Positions 10,550 to 21,150 of a stretch of DNA of 64,000 bases are shown piece by piece (positions within the stretch are counted from its first letter, which is position 1; every line of letters starts with the position of its first letter). The position numbers and the translations under genes are program-made. Source of the DNA: Curvularia sp. ZM96 (taxonomy: Eukaryota > Ascomycota > Dothideomycetes > Pleosporales > Pleosporaceae); the NCBI GenBank assembly GCA_022457065.1, contig JAJGBQ010000007.1, forward strand, positions 1,426,001-1,490,000. Direction: 5' to 3'. Below the pieces are notes generated by a model that worked only from the letters and a program-made list of their open reading frames with translations, was not told the DNA's origin and did no database searches.

Positions 10550-13500
10550 ATGGAGAATGCATACACAAAAACGCCCGCTGAGGCGTTGAGGCACTTTCAA
10601 GTCGACGAGCACAAGGGTCTCAGCGCACAGCAGGTTCAGAGCGCAAGGGAGAAGCATGGCAAGAATGGTACGTGAGGACTCGTCGAGACGTGGTGCACGA
10701 AGAGGGCCGTTCTGAGGCTGGGCGCCGTCCAAATCTCAGGGACCAGGGGCTAATGTGAGGGAACAGCACTGCCAGAAGACCCGCCAACGCCCATCTGGGA
10801 ACTCATTCTTGAGCAATTCAAGGACCAACTAGTTATCATCCTCCTAGGATCGGCAGCCGTATCTTTCGTACTCGCGCTTTTCGAGGAGGAAGAAGGATGG
10901 ACGGCTTTCGTAGATCCCGCAGTTGTAAGGACTTTCGCCACGAGAGAGACGCGTTGCCGGTACTGACACTGCTTCTAGATTCTCACCATTCTTATCCTCA
11001 ACGCCGTTGTCGGAGTCTCGCAAGAGACCAGCGCCGAGAAAGCCATTGCCGCACTCCAGGAATACTCCGCCAACGAGGCCAAGGTTGTACGCGACGGACA
11101 CATTTCACGCATCAAGGCAGATGAGCTAGTTCCTGGAGATATCATTTCGGTCACCATTGGCGACAGGATACCCGCTGATTGCAGGATCCTTTCCATCCAG
11201 AGCAACAGCTTCAATGTCGACCAGTCTATCCTCACCGGAGAGAGTGAGAGCGTGTCCAAGGATACTAGGGTTGTCAAAGATGAGAATGCCGTTAAGCAGG
11301 ATCAGGTTAACATGCTTTTCTCGGGTACCACGGTCGTCACAGGCCACGCAACCGCACTCGTCGTTCTGACTGGTGGCAACACCGCTATTGGAGACATCCA
11401 CGAGAGCATCACGGCCCAGATTTCGCAGCCTACCCCGCTCAAGGAGAAGCTTAACGATTTTGGTGACCAGCTCGCAAAGGTTATTACTGCTATCTGCATT
11501 CTCGTCTGGGTTATCAACATTGGCAACTTCAACGACCCGTCTCACGGAAGCTTCGCCAAGGGTGCTATCTACTATCTCAAGATTGCCGTCTCGCTCGGTG
11601 TAGCTGCTATTCCTGAAGGTCTCGCCGTTGTCATCACAACATGCCTGGCTCTTGGTACGCGCAAGATGGCTGCTAGAAATGCCGTGGTTCGAAGCCTGCC
11701 TTCTGTCGAGACGCTTGGAAGCTGCAGTGTCATCTGCTCTGACAAGACTGGTACTCTTACTACCAACCAGATGAGCGTCAACAAGATGGTTTTCATCAAT
11801 GACAACGGCAGTGGACTCGAGGAGTTTGACGTTGAGGGTACCAGCTTTGCGCCCGAGGGTCAAGTCACACTCAATGGCAAGCCCATGGACAACCTTGCTG
11901 CAAGATTCGACACTGTACGCCAGATCTGCGAGGTGAGTGCGCTTTGTAACGAGGCGGCTCTTGCCTATGACTCGAAGAATGGCACCTACAACCTGGTTGG
12001 TGAGCCGACTGAGGGTGCGCTCCGCGTCCTCGCTGAGAAGGTCGGCACACCTGACGCTGCCCACAATGCGACCCGCGCCAGCACTTCGCCCGAAGGACGT
12101 ATCAACTTTGCCACCAAGCACTACGAAAGCCACTACACTCGTTTGGCGACCTATGAATTCTCACGTGATCGCAAGAGCATGTCTGTCCTGGTCAAGAAAG
12201 GCGACTCACAGAAACTTCTCGTCAAGGGCGCTCCGGAGTCTATTCTCGACCGCTGCACAAGTGTTATCGTCGGCAAGGATGGCAAGAAGGCCACTATGAG
12301 CAAGCAACTGGCCGATCTTATCAACAAGGAAATCATCGAATACGGTAACCGTGGTCTGCGCGTCATTGCTGTGGCTTCGGTCGACGACATTGCTTCCCAC
12401 CCGCTTGTTTCTAAGGCCAAGACTACCAAGGAGTATAGCCAGCTTGAACAGAACATGACTCTTATCGGTCTCGTCGGCATGTTGGATCCTCCTCGCCCTG
12501 AAGTCCGTGCTTCAATTGCAAAGTGCCGCTCCGCTGGAATTCGTGTCGTGGTCATTACTGGAGACAACCAGAACACCGCTGAGGCCATCTGTCGTGACAT
12601 TGGTGTCTTTGGCGCCAACGAGGACCTCACTGGCAAGTCGTTTACCGGTCGCCAATTCGATGATCTCTCTGAATCCGAGAAGATGGAGGCTGCCAAGAAC
12701 GCCAGTCTTTTCTCCCGTACCGAGCCCACTCACAAGTCCAAACTCGTCGATCTCCTTCAACAGGCTGGTGAAGTTGTTGCCATGACTGGTGATGGTGTCA
12801 ACGATGCCCCTGCTCTGAAGAAGGCTGACATTGGTGTTGCCATGGGATCTGGAACTGATGTAGCCAAACTCGCCGCCGACATGGTTCTCGTGGACGACAA
12901 CTTTGCTACCATTGAAGGTGCTGTCGAAGAAGGCCGTTCCATCTACAACAACACCCAACAGTTTATCCGCTACCTTATCTCTTCCAACATTGGCGAGGTC
13001 GTGTCTATTTTCCTCACTGCTGCCATGGGCATGCCCGAGGCCTTGATTCCTGTCCAACTCCTCTGGGTCAACCTGGTCACCGATGGTCTTCCCGCTACCG
13101 CTCTGTCTTTCAACCCTGCCGACCACGATATCATGAAGCGCCAACCCCGCAAGCGCGATGAACCTCTCATCAGTGGATGGCTCTTCTTCCGCTACATGGT
13201 CATCGGAACATATGTTGGCGCCGCAACGGTTGCTGGTTACGCTTGGTGGTTCATGTTCAACGGCGAGGGTCCTCAAATCTCCTTTTACCACCTCCGTCAT
13301 TTCCACCGCTGCTCCACACAGTTCCCCGAAATCGGCTGCGAAATGTTTAGCGACTCTTCTGCCCAGGCTGCGTCCACTGTCAGCTTGAGCATTCTGGTCG
13401 TGATCGAGATGCTCAACGCTATGAACGCACTGAGTAGCTCAGAGAGTTTGTTGACGCTGCCGCTGTGGAAGAACATGATCCTCGTCTACGCCATTTGCCT

Positions 13501-13783
13501 GTCCATGGCTCTTCACTTCGCCCTTCTTTACATTCCTTTCCTCCAAGGTCTCTTCAGCGTCATCCCTCTCAACGGTAATGAGTGGAAGGCCGTTATGGCA
13601 ATTAGCGCGCCTATCATGTAAGTTTCTTACACAGTATCCCTTCGAAATGTGTGGTTTGCTAATGATGTGTTTAGTATCATTGATGAAGTTCTGAAATTCC
13701 TCGAGCGCAGGTTCTTCATCCAAAAGGGCAACGAGAAGCTGCCTACTATCGGAGTGCAGAATGGAAGGCCAAAGAAGGATTAG
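10550..13783 (+). CDS. SERCA-type calcium-transporting P-type ATPase
   Basis: The model is four exons, 10550-10667, 10767-10924, 10979-13617 and 13675-13783, giving 1007 residues, the usual SERCA length. Introns are 99, 54 and 57 bp with GTACGT, GTAAGG and GTAAGT donors, and all join in phase. The N-terminus (MENAYTKTPAEALRHFQVD) has the family form. Membrane segment 4 carries VAAIPEGLAVVIT with the calcium-binding Glu. The phosphorylation motif ICSDKTGTLTTNQ places Asp at 347. The hinge TGDGVNDAPALKKADIGVAM and the C-terminal membrane bundle (SSNIGEVVSIF, LLWVNLVTDGLPATAL) follow. It pumps cytosolic calcium into the ER or secretory pathway at the cost of ATP. A reading starting at 11252 would miss the first 184 residues, which are spread over the first three exons. 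Two Crz1-like sites upstream suggest calcineurin control (inference). Confidence 0.95.
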
Positions 13784-14366
13784 ACGAGTCTCGCCTTTCT
13801 TCTCCTTCCGCGTCTTCTAGATTTGTGGCTTCACTGCCTTTTCACTCGTTGCGCTGTTTTAGCAAGAGAGAGTTAGTTAGAAAGGGATGAGCTGAGTATC
13901 ATATATCATAGGCACTTTACAGAAGAGAAAGGCGGAGGGCGAAGCGAGAGCAAGTCTTGGTCGTGTATGGAGTGGCTATTCTGTCAAAGTTTATTGCGCT
14001 CTGGGAATTTCTCACGGCGCATTGAACAGATCAGATAGATTGGTTAGACGTTCTAGAAATTTGTGTATTTACTGTGTACAAAAATATAAGAATGAAAATC
14101 TTATAAATGAAAAGGAGACCTGCATATCGTATAGTGTTAGTGGTGAACATTGAGAGGGACTCGGAGCACTGGCAGTGAGCATGGTCCGAGCATCGGCCTT
14201 CACATTCACCTTCACTGCCGCGTTGCGGCGCCGCCACGTTTTGATTAGTCAGTGATTGTTTGCTTGATCCCTCGCAACTGCTCGCTTGCTTGTTTTCCTC
14301 CTTACAGTAATTTGTACCTGCCATCGCGTCTGGAGATTGTCTAGCACACTCATTTCAACCGCCGCC
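13784..14366. other. Intergenic, calcium-ATPase 3' flank and AT-hook gene promoter
   Basis: AT-rich 3' flank to about 14110, then a mixed promoter. No ORF or RNA gene is supported. The frame of the next gene stays open upstream to 14286, but the leader residues there look like non-coding read-through. Confidence 0.5.
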
Positions 14367-16559
14367 ATGCCGCCCTTTGGACTCTATCCAATTCCGCGGC
14401 ATCACCTTTACGACCAGAGTCCACGCTCAGAGCGTCAGACATTCAACAGCATGGACTTCGCAGATGAGGAGCCATCACCACCAAACGAAGACAAAGTCAA
14501 GATCGCTGAGGCGCGAGCACAGCGAAAACAAGAGAAGCGGGAGCGTAAAGAGAAGAAGAAACAGGCAAACGAGCTTCTGATGGCACAAAAGACGAAAGAG
14601 CCTAAGCAGGAAGAGAAGAAACAGCGCTTGCCCCCGGCTGATTCGAAGCTGACGGTGGTGCCAGTCAAGGGCAGTTCTCGCAAGAAAAGAGACGAGGCTC
14701 CACAGAGCACGCCCGCAGCTGCGACAAAGCGTAAGAGGGAGAGCGATACATATGCTGATACTCCAAATGCCGCTGACAAAAATGTCAACATCAACCAGTT
14801 GCTGATTGACCCCAACTTCTTGTCCGGTTTGAAGGCAGCTATGGGTAATTTGGGTACCGCCTTCAATGAACCCGCAAAAAACACTGAGCCTTCGACTGAA
14901 CCACCGCCCAAGAAGAGAGGAAGACCGTTGGGCTGGCGTAAGAATTCCGCCGTGGAGGAAACAAAAGCTGACGCCACAAATACAGAGGCTGCTGTCAAAC
15001 TGACCACTGGCGAGGTCAAGTCAAAGGCACGCGCGTCTGAGAAAGATGGAGCGTCTGTCTCGACTCCGAAGAAATCTCTCAACACTCCAGTTCCCGTCCC
15101 CTCAAATGCGTCAGACTTACTGGCTAGTGTAAAGACGACGCCTGTTCCGCTTCCCAAACAGCTAAGTCGCAAGCCTGTCGGCAGCATGAGTGAGCCATCT
15201 CGAGGCAAGGCAAAGGATCTCCGTCCAGAAGCCGAAGTCCTTGTGACAGAGACACCTCCCTCTCATATCTTCCAGACGCCTGCCACTACGCCGCGTCAGC
15301 CACCCATCCCATTCAGTCTAAGGACATCGAACCCACCAAGTACGCAGTCCAAGCGGATGAAAGGACCTACCATTGACATCTCGCCCCCCGAGCAACCGGA
15401 GTTCGTACCAGCCAAACTCGCAAAAGCTGAGAAGTATATAATCGGTAGTCAAGGCTCAGTCAATCCCCTGACCAGCAGCCAAGCCGACGCCTTCACTTCC
15501 TCCACGCTCATGAGCTACAAGCAAAAGCTCAACGACACACCCAAACCGCGACCTCGTCGCCGCAGCCGCAGCCGCAGCCGCGCAGTCTCCGAAGCTGCCA
15601 GCACCATATCCAGCAGCTTCTCAGCGTCAGTGAGCATCAAAGAGATGCTGGCCCGGATACCCAAGCGTGCCGGTACCTCGCCCTCGCCCTTCATCACCAC
15701 CCTCCCGTCCAACACGCCCAAGAAGTCGCTTGGTAAGCATGAAGAAGCCAACGCAAGCACCTTCACCACTGTATTTCTGGCTTCCCAAAACACCATCAAC
15801 TTCACCCTCGAACTCAGCTATCTAGCCACGTACGACGCCTACCTCGCCGCCGCCAGCGCTTCTGGTCCGCTCCCCTGCCTGCACAAAGCCACGGGCTGCT
15901 CCCCGAAAAATGAGCAACTTCTGCGTCTGAAATTCACCGATGCTCTCCAACCCAGCGGCGCAGACTTATCCCACTGCTCCGCCGCCATCAGCCGCGCACA
16001 GGAGGCTTGCTCCTTCCTCCGGCACGCGTTCGCGGCACGCATCCCTGTACCCATCGGCCCCGTCGAAGGCGAGTGGAAACTCTATTGTCCAGCATACACA
16101 GCCGTGCACGTAGACAAATACGGTTTCGGACATCGTAGCCTCACTATCCATCGTGTCGCTCCGTCCTCCTCGCAGCCTGGTGCACGATACACGGCTTCCC
16201 TAACTATCCCCCCGCGTAGTATGGCATACATGCTAGCGCCCTTCAAGGTCCCGCCGCACGCGAGCTTTAGGACTACAAGCTTGCAGACGATGGCGGAGGG
16301 ATATAAGATTGAGGTGATTTTTCTGGGGAATGGATATTTGAAGCTGAGGGTTGATGTGCATTTGTTGCTGTTGGGACGGAGGGCCGTGGAGGCGGTGGAG
16401 GCGAAGGCGGTGGTTGGGGCTGAGAAGGGAGAGAAAAAGGGTGGGAAGGCTGTTGGCAAGGTAGAGAAGGGGAAGGGCGTAGAGGCCAAGGTGAATGAGG
16501 TGTTTGGCATTTGGGAGTTTTTGGGGATTCATGAGAGGGCGACTGTTTGGGAGGTGTGA
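14367..16559 (+). CDS. Lysine-rich AT-hook nuclear protein of unknown function
   Basis: A single exon of 730 residues. The start at 14367 is chosen because it has a strong context (ccgccATGccg) and begins protein-like sequence (MPPFGLYPIPRHH); an in-frame ATG at 14286 would add 27 leader residues. Residues about 45-95 are a Lys/Arg/Glu-rich charged helix. An AT-hook-like core KKRGRPLGWRK lies at residues 182-192, which argues for DNA binding. The middle is low-complexity with Ser/Pro and an RRRSRSRSR run encoded by a CAGCCG repeat near 15560-15580. The C-terminal third (from about residue 470) is more ordered, with TVFLASQNTINFTLEL and a region ending FGIWEFLGIHERATVWEV, and looks like a conserved fungal domain I cannot name. 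A Lys/Gly/Ala-rich insert precedes the last segment. Nuclear location and DNA binding are inference. Confidence 0.75.
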   Translation: MPPFGLYPIPRHHLYDQSPRSERQTFNSMDFADEEPSPPNEDKVKIAEARAQRKQEKRERKEKKKQANELLMAQKTKEPKQEEKKQRLPPADSKLTVVPVKGSSRKKRDEAPQSTPAAATKRKRESDTYADTPNAADKNVNINQLLIDPNFLSGLKAAMGNLGTAFNEPAKNTEPSTEPPPKKRGRPLGWRKNSAVEETKADATNTEAAVKLTTGEVKSKARASEKDGASVSTPKKSLNTPVPVPSNASDLLASVKTTPVPLPKQLSRKPVGSMSEPSRGKAKDLRPEAEVLVTETPPSHIFQTPATTPRQPPIPFSLRTSNPPSTQSKRMKGPTIDISPPEQPEFVPAKLAKAEKYIIGSQGSVNPLTSSQADAFTSSTLMSYKQKLNDTPKPRPRRRSRSRSRAVSEAASTISSSFSASVSIKEMLARIPKRAGTSPSPFITTLPSNTPKKSLGKHEEANASTFTTVFLASQNTINFTLELSYLATYDAYLAAASASGPLPCLHKATGCSPKNEQLLRLKFTDALQPSGADLSHCSAAISRAQEACSFLRHAFAARIPVPIGPVEGEWKLYCPAYTAVHVDKYGFGHRSLTIHRVAPSSSQPGARYTASLTIPPRSMAYMLAPFKVPPHASFRTTSLQTMAEGYKIEVIFLGNGYLKLRVDVHLLLLGRRAVEAVEAKAVVGAEKGEKKGGKAVGKVEKGKGVEAKVNEVFGIWEFLGIHERATVWEV

Positions 16560-16932
16560 GTGGAGGTTTGGGCGAAGTGAGATGCGAACAACAGTGCTGG
16601 GGAAGTCAGGGTTTGAGGTAGGAAGTGGAAGTTTAGTGGACTGGGTTGAAATTTGGAGTTCGGGAACTGGTCGGTGTGTAGGACTGGGATGCTTGAAATT
16701 ATGCGTAAGGCATTGTAATCAGATAGCTTTTTTGCTTTGCTTAGGCTGGTAGTCACCGGTTTATCTGTCGCGAACAGATGTAATGTAATTCGTCAACATG
16801 TACATTATTCTGTTATGTGTTCTCGTAATGAAAAACGTCGATACCTTCGCCATCCAATGTTCTTCTCCCACTCTACTCACAATTGCCACTATCTACATGT
16901 ATATTATCTAACTAATCCATTCGATATCCTAC
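16560..16932. other. Short convergent intergenic region
   Basis: The 3' flanks of two genes that point toward each other. It is AT-rich toward 16932. Nothing else is seen. Confidence 0.5.
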
Positions 16933-18264
16933 TTAACTCAACCCCACCCCTTTGACCCCCTCATAAAGCGCATCCTCCCTCACCAGACACCCCCTATTCA
17001 AATGCTCCCTCCCCACACCCTTAATCCCACTCAAATGCAGCGTCAACTCCAGCTCTCCCACTAGACTCTTCAACACATGCTCTACGCCCTTTTCCCCTCC
17101 TAGCGCAAGCCCATAGACATACGGCCTTCCCACCAGAACGCAATCAGCGCCCAGCGCAAGAGCCTTTGCCACATCCACACCAGACTGAACCCCACTGTCA
17201 AACAATATCTTGAAGTCCTCTTCCGACTGCTTCTCAGCCAAATACTCCCTCACCGCATCCACGACATGCGGCAGGACCCCCAGCGATGCCGAGCCCCCAT
17301 CGACCTGTCTCCCCCCATGATTACTCACGACAATCCCCTGCACGCCCGCATCCACCGCTCTCTTCGCATCCGCGATACTCTGAATCCCCTTGAGCACAAT
17401 CGGGCCCTTCCAATGCTCCTTTAGAAACGCTATGTCTTCCCAGCTATGATTCTCGCCAGGGAAGATCACCCGCATCCACTCGGGCGCCGCCGCATCCATC
17501 TTCTGCTCCACCTCCACCCCGTGCTTCTCTTTGAACTTGCGGCGGAAGACCTCGTCTGTCATGCCCAGTTCCACGCCTATGCGATCAGCTCGTAGAAAAG
17601 GGTTGTACCCGTTATCCATGTCTTCTGGCCGCCATCCTAGGACATACGTGTCCAGCGTGACGAACAGAACGCTGTACCCGGCCTTTTGTGCGCGGTTTAG
17701 CAGCGAGATGGTAATGTCGTCGTGCGCTCGTGACGGCCAGTACAACTGGTACCATGTCTGTTGTGCATTTGCCGCTTCTTTGTTCGCATCCGCTACTTCC
17801 TCGATGCTCGTACTACTCGCCGTGCTGAGGACATACGGTAGTGCCTGGCGGGCCGCAGCGCGCGTGGCCGCTATCTCGCCCTCTGGATTGAAGATCTTAA
17901 GTACACCGACAGGCGCAAGGGCAATTGGCGCGGCGAGCGGCTCGCCGAAGAGCGTCGTCCGTAGGTCAGGGAAGCCGTCATACTTGACTAGCCGACGGGG
18001 CACGAAAGACCATTTTTTGAATGCGGAGCGGTTTTTCTCAAGGGTTTCCCGACGCCCAGCCGACCCGTAGACGTACGCTTTTGAGTCGGCGGAGAGACGA
18101 GCGCAGGCCTGGTCTTCCCATTGGGTCGAGTGGAAGGTTAGGGCTGGCCGCTCGAAGTCAAGGCCGCGTTCGTAGACGCTGGTTTCATAGGCGATGCCGT
18201 CTTCGGCTGGAGTGCGTGAGGAGAGTGAGCTGGAGTTGGGTTGTGATGGGGGGTTTGGAGACAT
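16933..18264 (-). CDS. FMN-dependent 2-hydroxy acid oxidase (lactate 2-monooxygenase-like)
   Basis: A single exon of 443 residues from the ATG at 18264 (MSPNPPSQPNSS); the frame is open upstream to 18393 but that part reads like promoter sequence. The fold is the FMN-dependent alpha-hydroxy acid dehydrogenase TIM barrel: APIALAPVGVLKIF near the N-terminus, WYQLYWPSR, LFVTLDTYVLGWRPEDM, GPIVLKGIQSIADA, and the active-site block IVVSNHGGRQVDGG with catalytic His316 followed by Arg. DSGVQSGVDVAKALALGADCVLVGRPYVYGL is the C-terminal FMN-phosphate region (given here as family landmark). The insertion with GVELGMTDEVFRRKF and EWMRVIFPGENHSWEDI is like lactate 2-monooxygenases and fungal relatives, which oxidise lactate or related 2-hydroxy acids. 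The exact substrate cannot be told. No signal peptide or peroxisomal targeting end is obvious (C-terminus VGLS). Confidence 0.88.
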   Translation of the reverse strand: MSPNPPSQPNSSSLSSRTPAEDGIAYETSVYERGLDFERPALTFHSTQWEDQACARLSADSKAYVYGSAGRRETLEKNRSAFKKWSFVPRRLVKYDGFPDLRTTLFGEPLAAPIALAPVGVLKIFNPEGEIAATRAAARQALPYVLSTASSTSIEEVADANKEAANAQQTWYQLYWPSRAHDDITISLLNRAQKAGYSVLFVTLDTYVLGWRPEDMDNGYNPFLRADRIGVELGMTDEVFRRKFKEKHGVEVEQKMDAAAPEWMRVIFPGENHSWEDIAFLKEHWKGPIVLKGIQSIADAKRAVDAGVQGIVVSNHGGRQVDGGSASLGVLPHVVDAVREYLAEKQSEEDFKILFDSGVQSGVDVAKALALGADCVLVGRPYVYGLALGGEKGVEHVLKSLVGELELTLHLSGIKGVGREHLNRGCLVREDALYEGVKGVGLS

Positions 18265-18958
18265 GTTTATGGAGTGAGTGGCGAGCACCTGGATATCTGA
18301 AATTTGTAAAAGGTATTTGGAATGCGAGAAAATGAGAACTTTGTCAGGAATGTATACTATTGGGATCTGGAGTAAATCTACGCGTTTTTCCATACTACGT
18401 CAGCGACACCACTGAGTCCATAGCAGACAGCTCCACCCTCGGAGCTCTTCGGAAGAAAAAACCAGACTCATTACGTCTTATGCTGTATATCAACTACCAT
18501 GCTACACACGGCAAATTGAGTCCGGGATGCCGGATGGGGCAATCATACTGACGTCACCCGTTGAGTGTTGCTACTGGTTCCACATGTTAGGAACAGGCAA
18601 GTAATACAGAAAGGTGATGGCAGTGTCAAGCCAGCTTGCAGTGGCAAGACAATAAGCATAAATCTATTCTTACCCTTCACGTCCACTATCCCGACCGAAA
18701 CAACAAGGTATTTCCCCTTCGTTTAACCCGTGAAGGTACCGACCCACAACCGCCTGGAACCAAAGAAAACCCAGTATCCTTGACATGTACGAAAACAGTA
18801 CGACTGAATCGACTGACAGAAAGAAATATGACAAATGGAAAACGAAAGCCTCTGCGGGCTGAAACCTCCCAAACGCCATTGATGCAAAAATCATTCAGTT
18901 CGTCTTGATGGCAAGCTTCCTCTCCTTCCCATGCAAAAGCCGGTTAGGCCATCTCTTT
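18265..18958. other. Intergenic, oxidase promoter and dehydrogenase 3' flank
   Basis: Lies between two minus-strand genes. It contains the promoter of the hydroxy acid oxidase. Small ORFs here (for example plus 18636-18908) have no recognisable content. Confidence 0.45.
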
Positions 18959-19933
18959 TTATACAGCAACACATCCACCGTCAATCTTCAAGTGGCCCCC
19001 AGTCATGAACTTGCTGTCCTCGCTAACCAAAAACGCGACGACGCTAGCGACGTCATCTGGACTGCTGAATCGATCCAGTGCCGTCTCTTCCTTCAGCTCT
19101 GCGAGTCTCTCTTTAGTCCAGCCATCCTTGTAGCCAGTCGTCTGAATAATGCTCGTGTGGATGGTGTTGACACGGATACCGAGAGGACCGAGCTCTTCGG
19201 CGGCGGTAAGCGCAATACCGCGCAGAGCAAACTTGGACGCGCTGTAGGAAATGAGGTTGGGGAAACCGCGGAGCCCGGCGATGGAGGAGCGGATAATGAT
19301 AGAACCGGCGCCGGCGGTGGTCTGCATTGCTGTTGCAGCGTATTTGACGCCGAGGAAAGCTGGGGTTGGGCGTCAGCGCATGTTCATGTTGTGTGACGCA
19401 ACGCTATGTTGCAGAAACATACCAGACTTTGCATTGATGGTCATGATTCTGTCAAAGTCGTCCTCGGTAACGTCGAAAATGCTCTTCGATGCACCCCGAT
19501 GGCAGCAGTTCAAAAGGGCAGCATCGAGCTTACTGAACCGCTGCACGACCTTTTTAGCACAGGCCTCGACGTCAGCTTCCTTTGTCGCATCAGCGACAAT
19601 AGTGAGCAGCCGAGACTCAATTGGCACGCCAGTTGCAATGGCAGCTTTGAGGACGGGGATGGCGGCCTCGAGAGCGTTCTGGTCAATGTCAATGAGGGCG
19701 ACATTGCAGCCCTCAACGAGCAGTCGTCCAGCTGATTCGACACCGACTTTGCCGCCTCCGCCTGTGATCATGACAACCTTGCCCTCGAGGCGCTGGATGG
19801 GCAGCGGCCGTGTGAGGTTGGTGGATGTGGGCGCGCGCTCAATGCCCGGGCGCGGGGCCTTGTTCAGGTTGAGAGTAGAGATGTTGGATGCGATAGGCAG
19901 GCGCATGCTCTCGGTGGTGTGTGTTCGCTGCAT
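18959..19933 (-). CDS. Short-chain dehydrogenase/reductase with atypical motif
   Basis: The model is two exons, 19423-19933 and 18959-19359, giving 303 residues; the 63 bp intron has GTATGT and CCCAG ends. The start is the ATG at 19933 (MQRTHTTESM). Upstream extension of the frame has no ATG. After a roughly 50-residue N-terminal extension comes the nucleotide-binding segment GKVVMITGGGGKVG (glycines at 58-64) with LIDID at the end of strand 2, which suggests NAD preference. The usual NNAG motif is replaced by NCC (residues 142-144). Catalytic Ser (SSIAG, 195-196), Tyr209 and Lys213 (ISYSASK) are intact, and it ends with the classical FMTGGHLKIDGGCV. It should be a cytosolic NAD(P)-dependent oxidoreductase of unknown substrate. 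It sits in the same orientation as a hydroxy acid oxidase and two esterases. Confidence 0.87.
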
Positions 19934-21150
19934 GGTGAAGGATGGTGAAGTGGTCAAGCAGGGCCGTCCAGCGGTGATGGGATAGGTAGGGTATGCTTGC
20001 GCTTGTGTCGAAGACCAGGCGGGCGCCAGAGTGGTTTTGATATTTCAGCGTGCCATTGGATCCGAAAGCATCCCCCACCGGACCCTTGTTTCTCTTTCCT
20101 CAAGATGACGTATCCCGGGAAACCCTAGGCGAAATCTTTTTCTGCGCTGGTCAAACACCGGATGGCCATCCGTTGAGGCTCTTACAGCGGCTGTCCCCAC
20201 TGCCCCCACCACCGCCACCCAATTGCGCCGCCCGCCGTCTTTTGCCCGCACCACCTTCTCCAACTTTTGCGCAATGAGCGGTGGGACATGTCCACTCTTT
20301 GCTATCACCGATCCTACCCCATGTGCCTGAACGTGCCCGTTGCTGCGCCCAACGCGTGCACTATCTCGGGGTGGTAATTTGCTCGTTTCCACCAGTCGCG
20401 GGAGAAGACCAGGGACCAATCTCACATGCTCGCGGTACTGACCACTCCACGACGTCAACCAAAGCGGTCAAGCGGAGCATCGTTACTATGCCAAACTGGC
20501 AAGTAGCCCGGTCAGGTACCCATCTTGATAAAGTTTAGAATGCAGAAAAATCACTACAATTCATGCTGATGGCGCTGTTGTCACCGCTTAACGCGGAACG
20601 AAAAAGTTGAGCTGGCACTCCGTATCTGTATGGAGGCCCAGAGGCATGCGGCGAGTCAGAAGGTAGTATGGCAGAGTGCCATGATAGGATCCTCATCATG
20701 CAAACGTCATGGTACAGCTGAGACGACCAGGTGGATGAACAGCAGAAGGGTCTCGGAGACTTCGCCTGATGTGTGAGCTAGCTCCCAGCAGCAATTGGCC
20801 GTACCTCAATCTTAGCCGGGATGAGCACTGCAAGGTGCCGTCGTACACCTTTACGTGTCTGTCGGTTTGCTTCTCACTGGCCATTTGGCCTGATGGGACC
20901 TGTGACAATAGCCACCCACCACTAGAGCAACTCTGACCCCATCTCGTCGTGTGAACTAGATGTGGGGATTAGTGTCAATCCGCGGACGGCAATGTAAAAA
21001 CAGCGCAAGGTAGAGCCCAACGCATGCTGAAGCAGGTGACATCCAGCAACCTGCACAGTCATGAAAGAGTGGGACAATCATGCAGCTCAACGCCAATCAT
21101 ATCTCCATCTATGTGGATCACACGGCAGTTTCTCTGGACCCCTTTTACCC
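19934..21150. other. Intergenic, dehydrogenase promoter and esterase 3' flank
   Basis: Lies between two minus-strand genes. A minus ORF at 20045-20458 (137 codons) and short plus ORFs are open only because the stretch is GC-rich; none shows domains or splice signals. Nothing else is seen. Confidence 0.45.

Noticed and set aside
20045..20458. Minus ORF of 137 codons upstream of the SDR gene
   Set aside because: No recognisable motif; opposite-strand frames are also open, as expected from local GC content.
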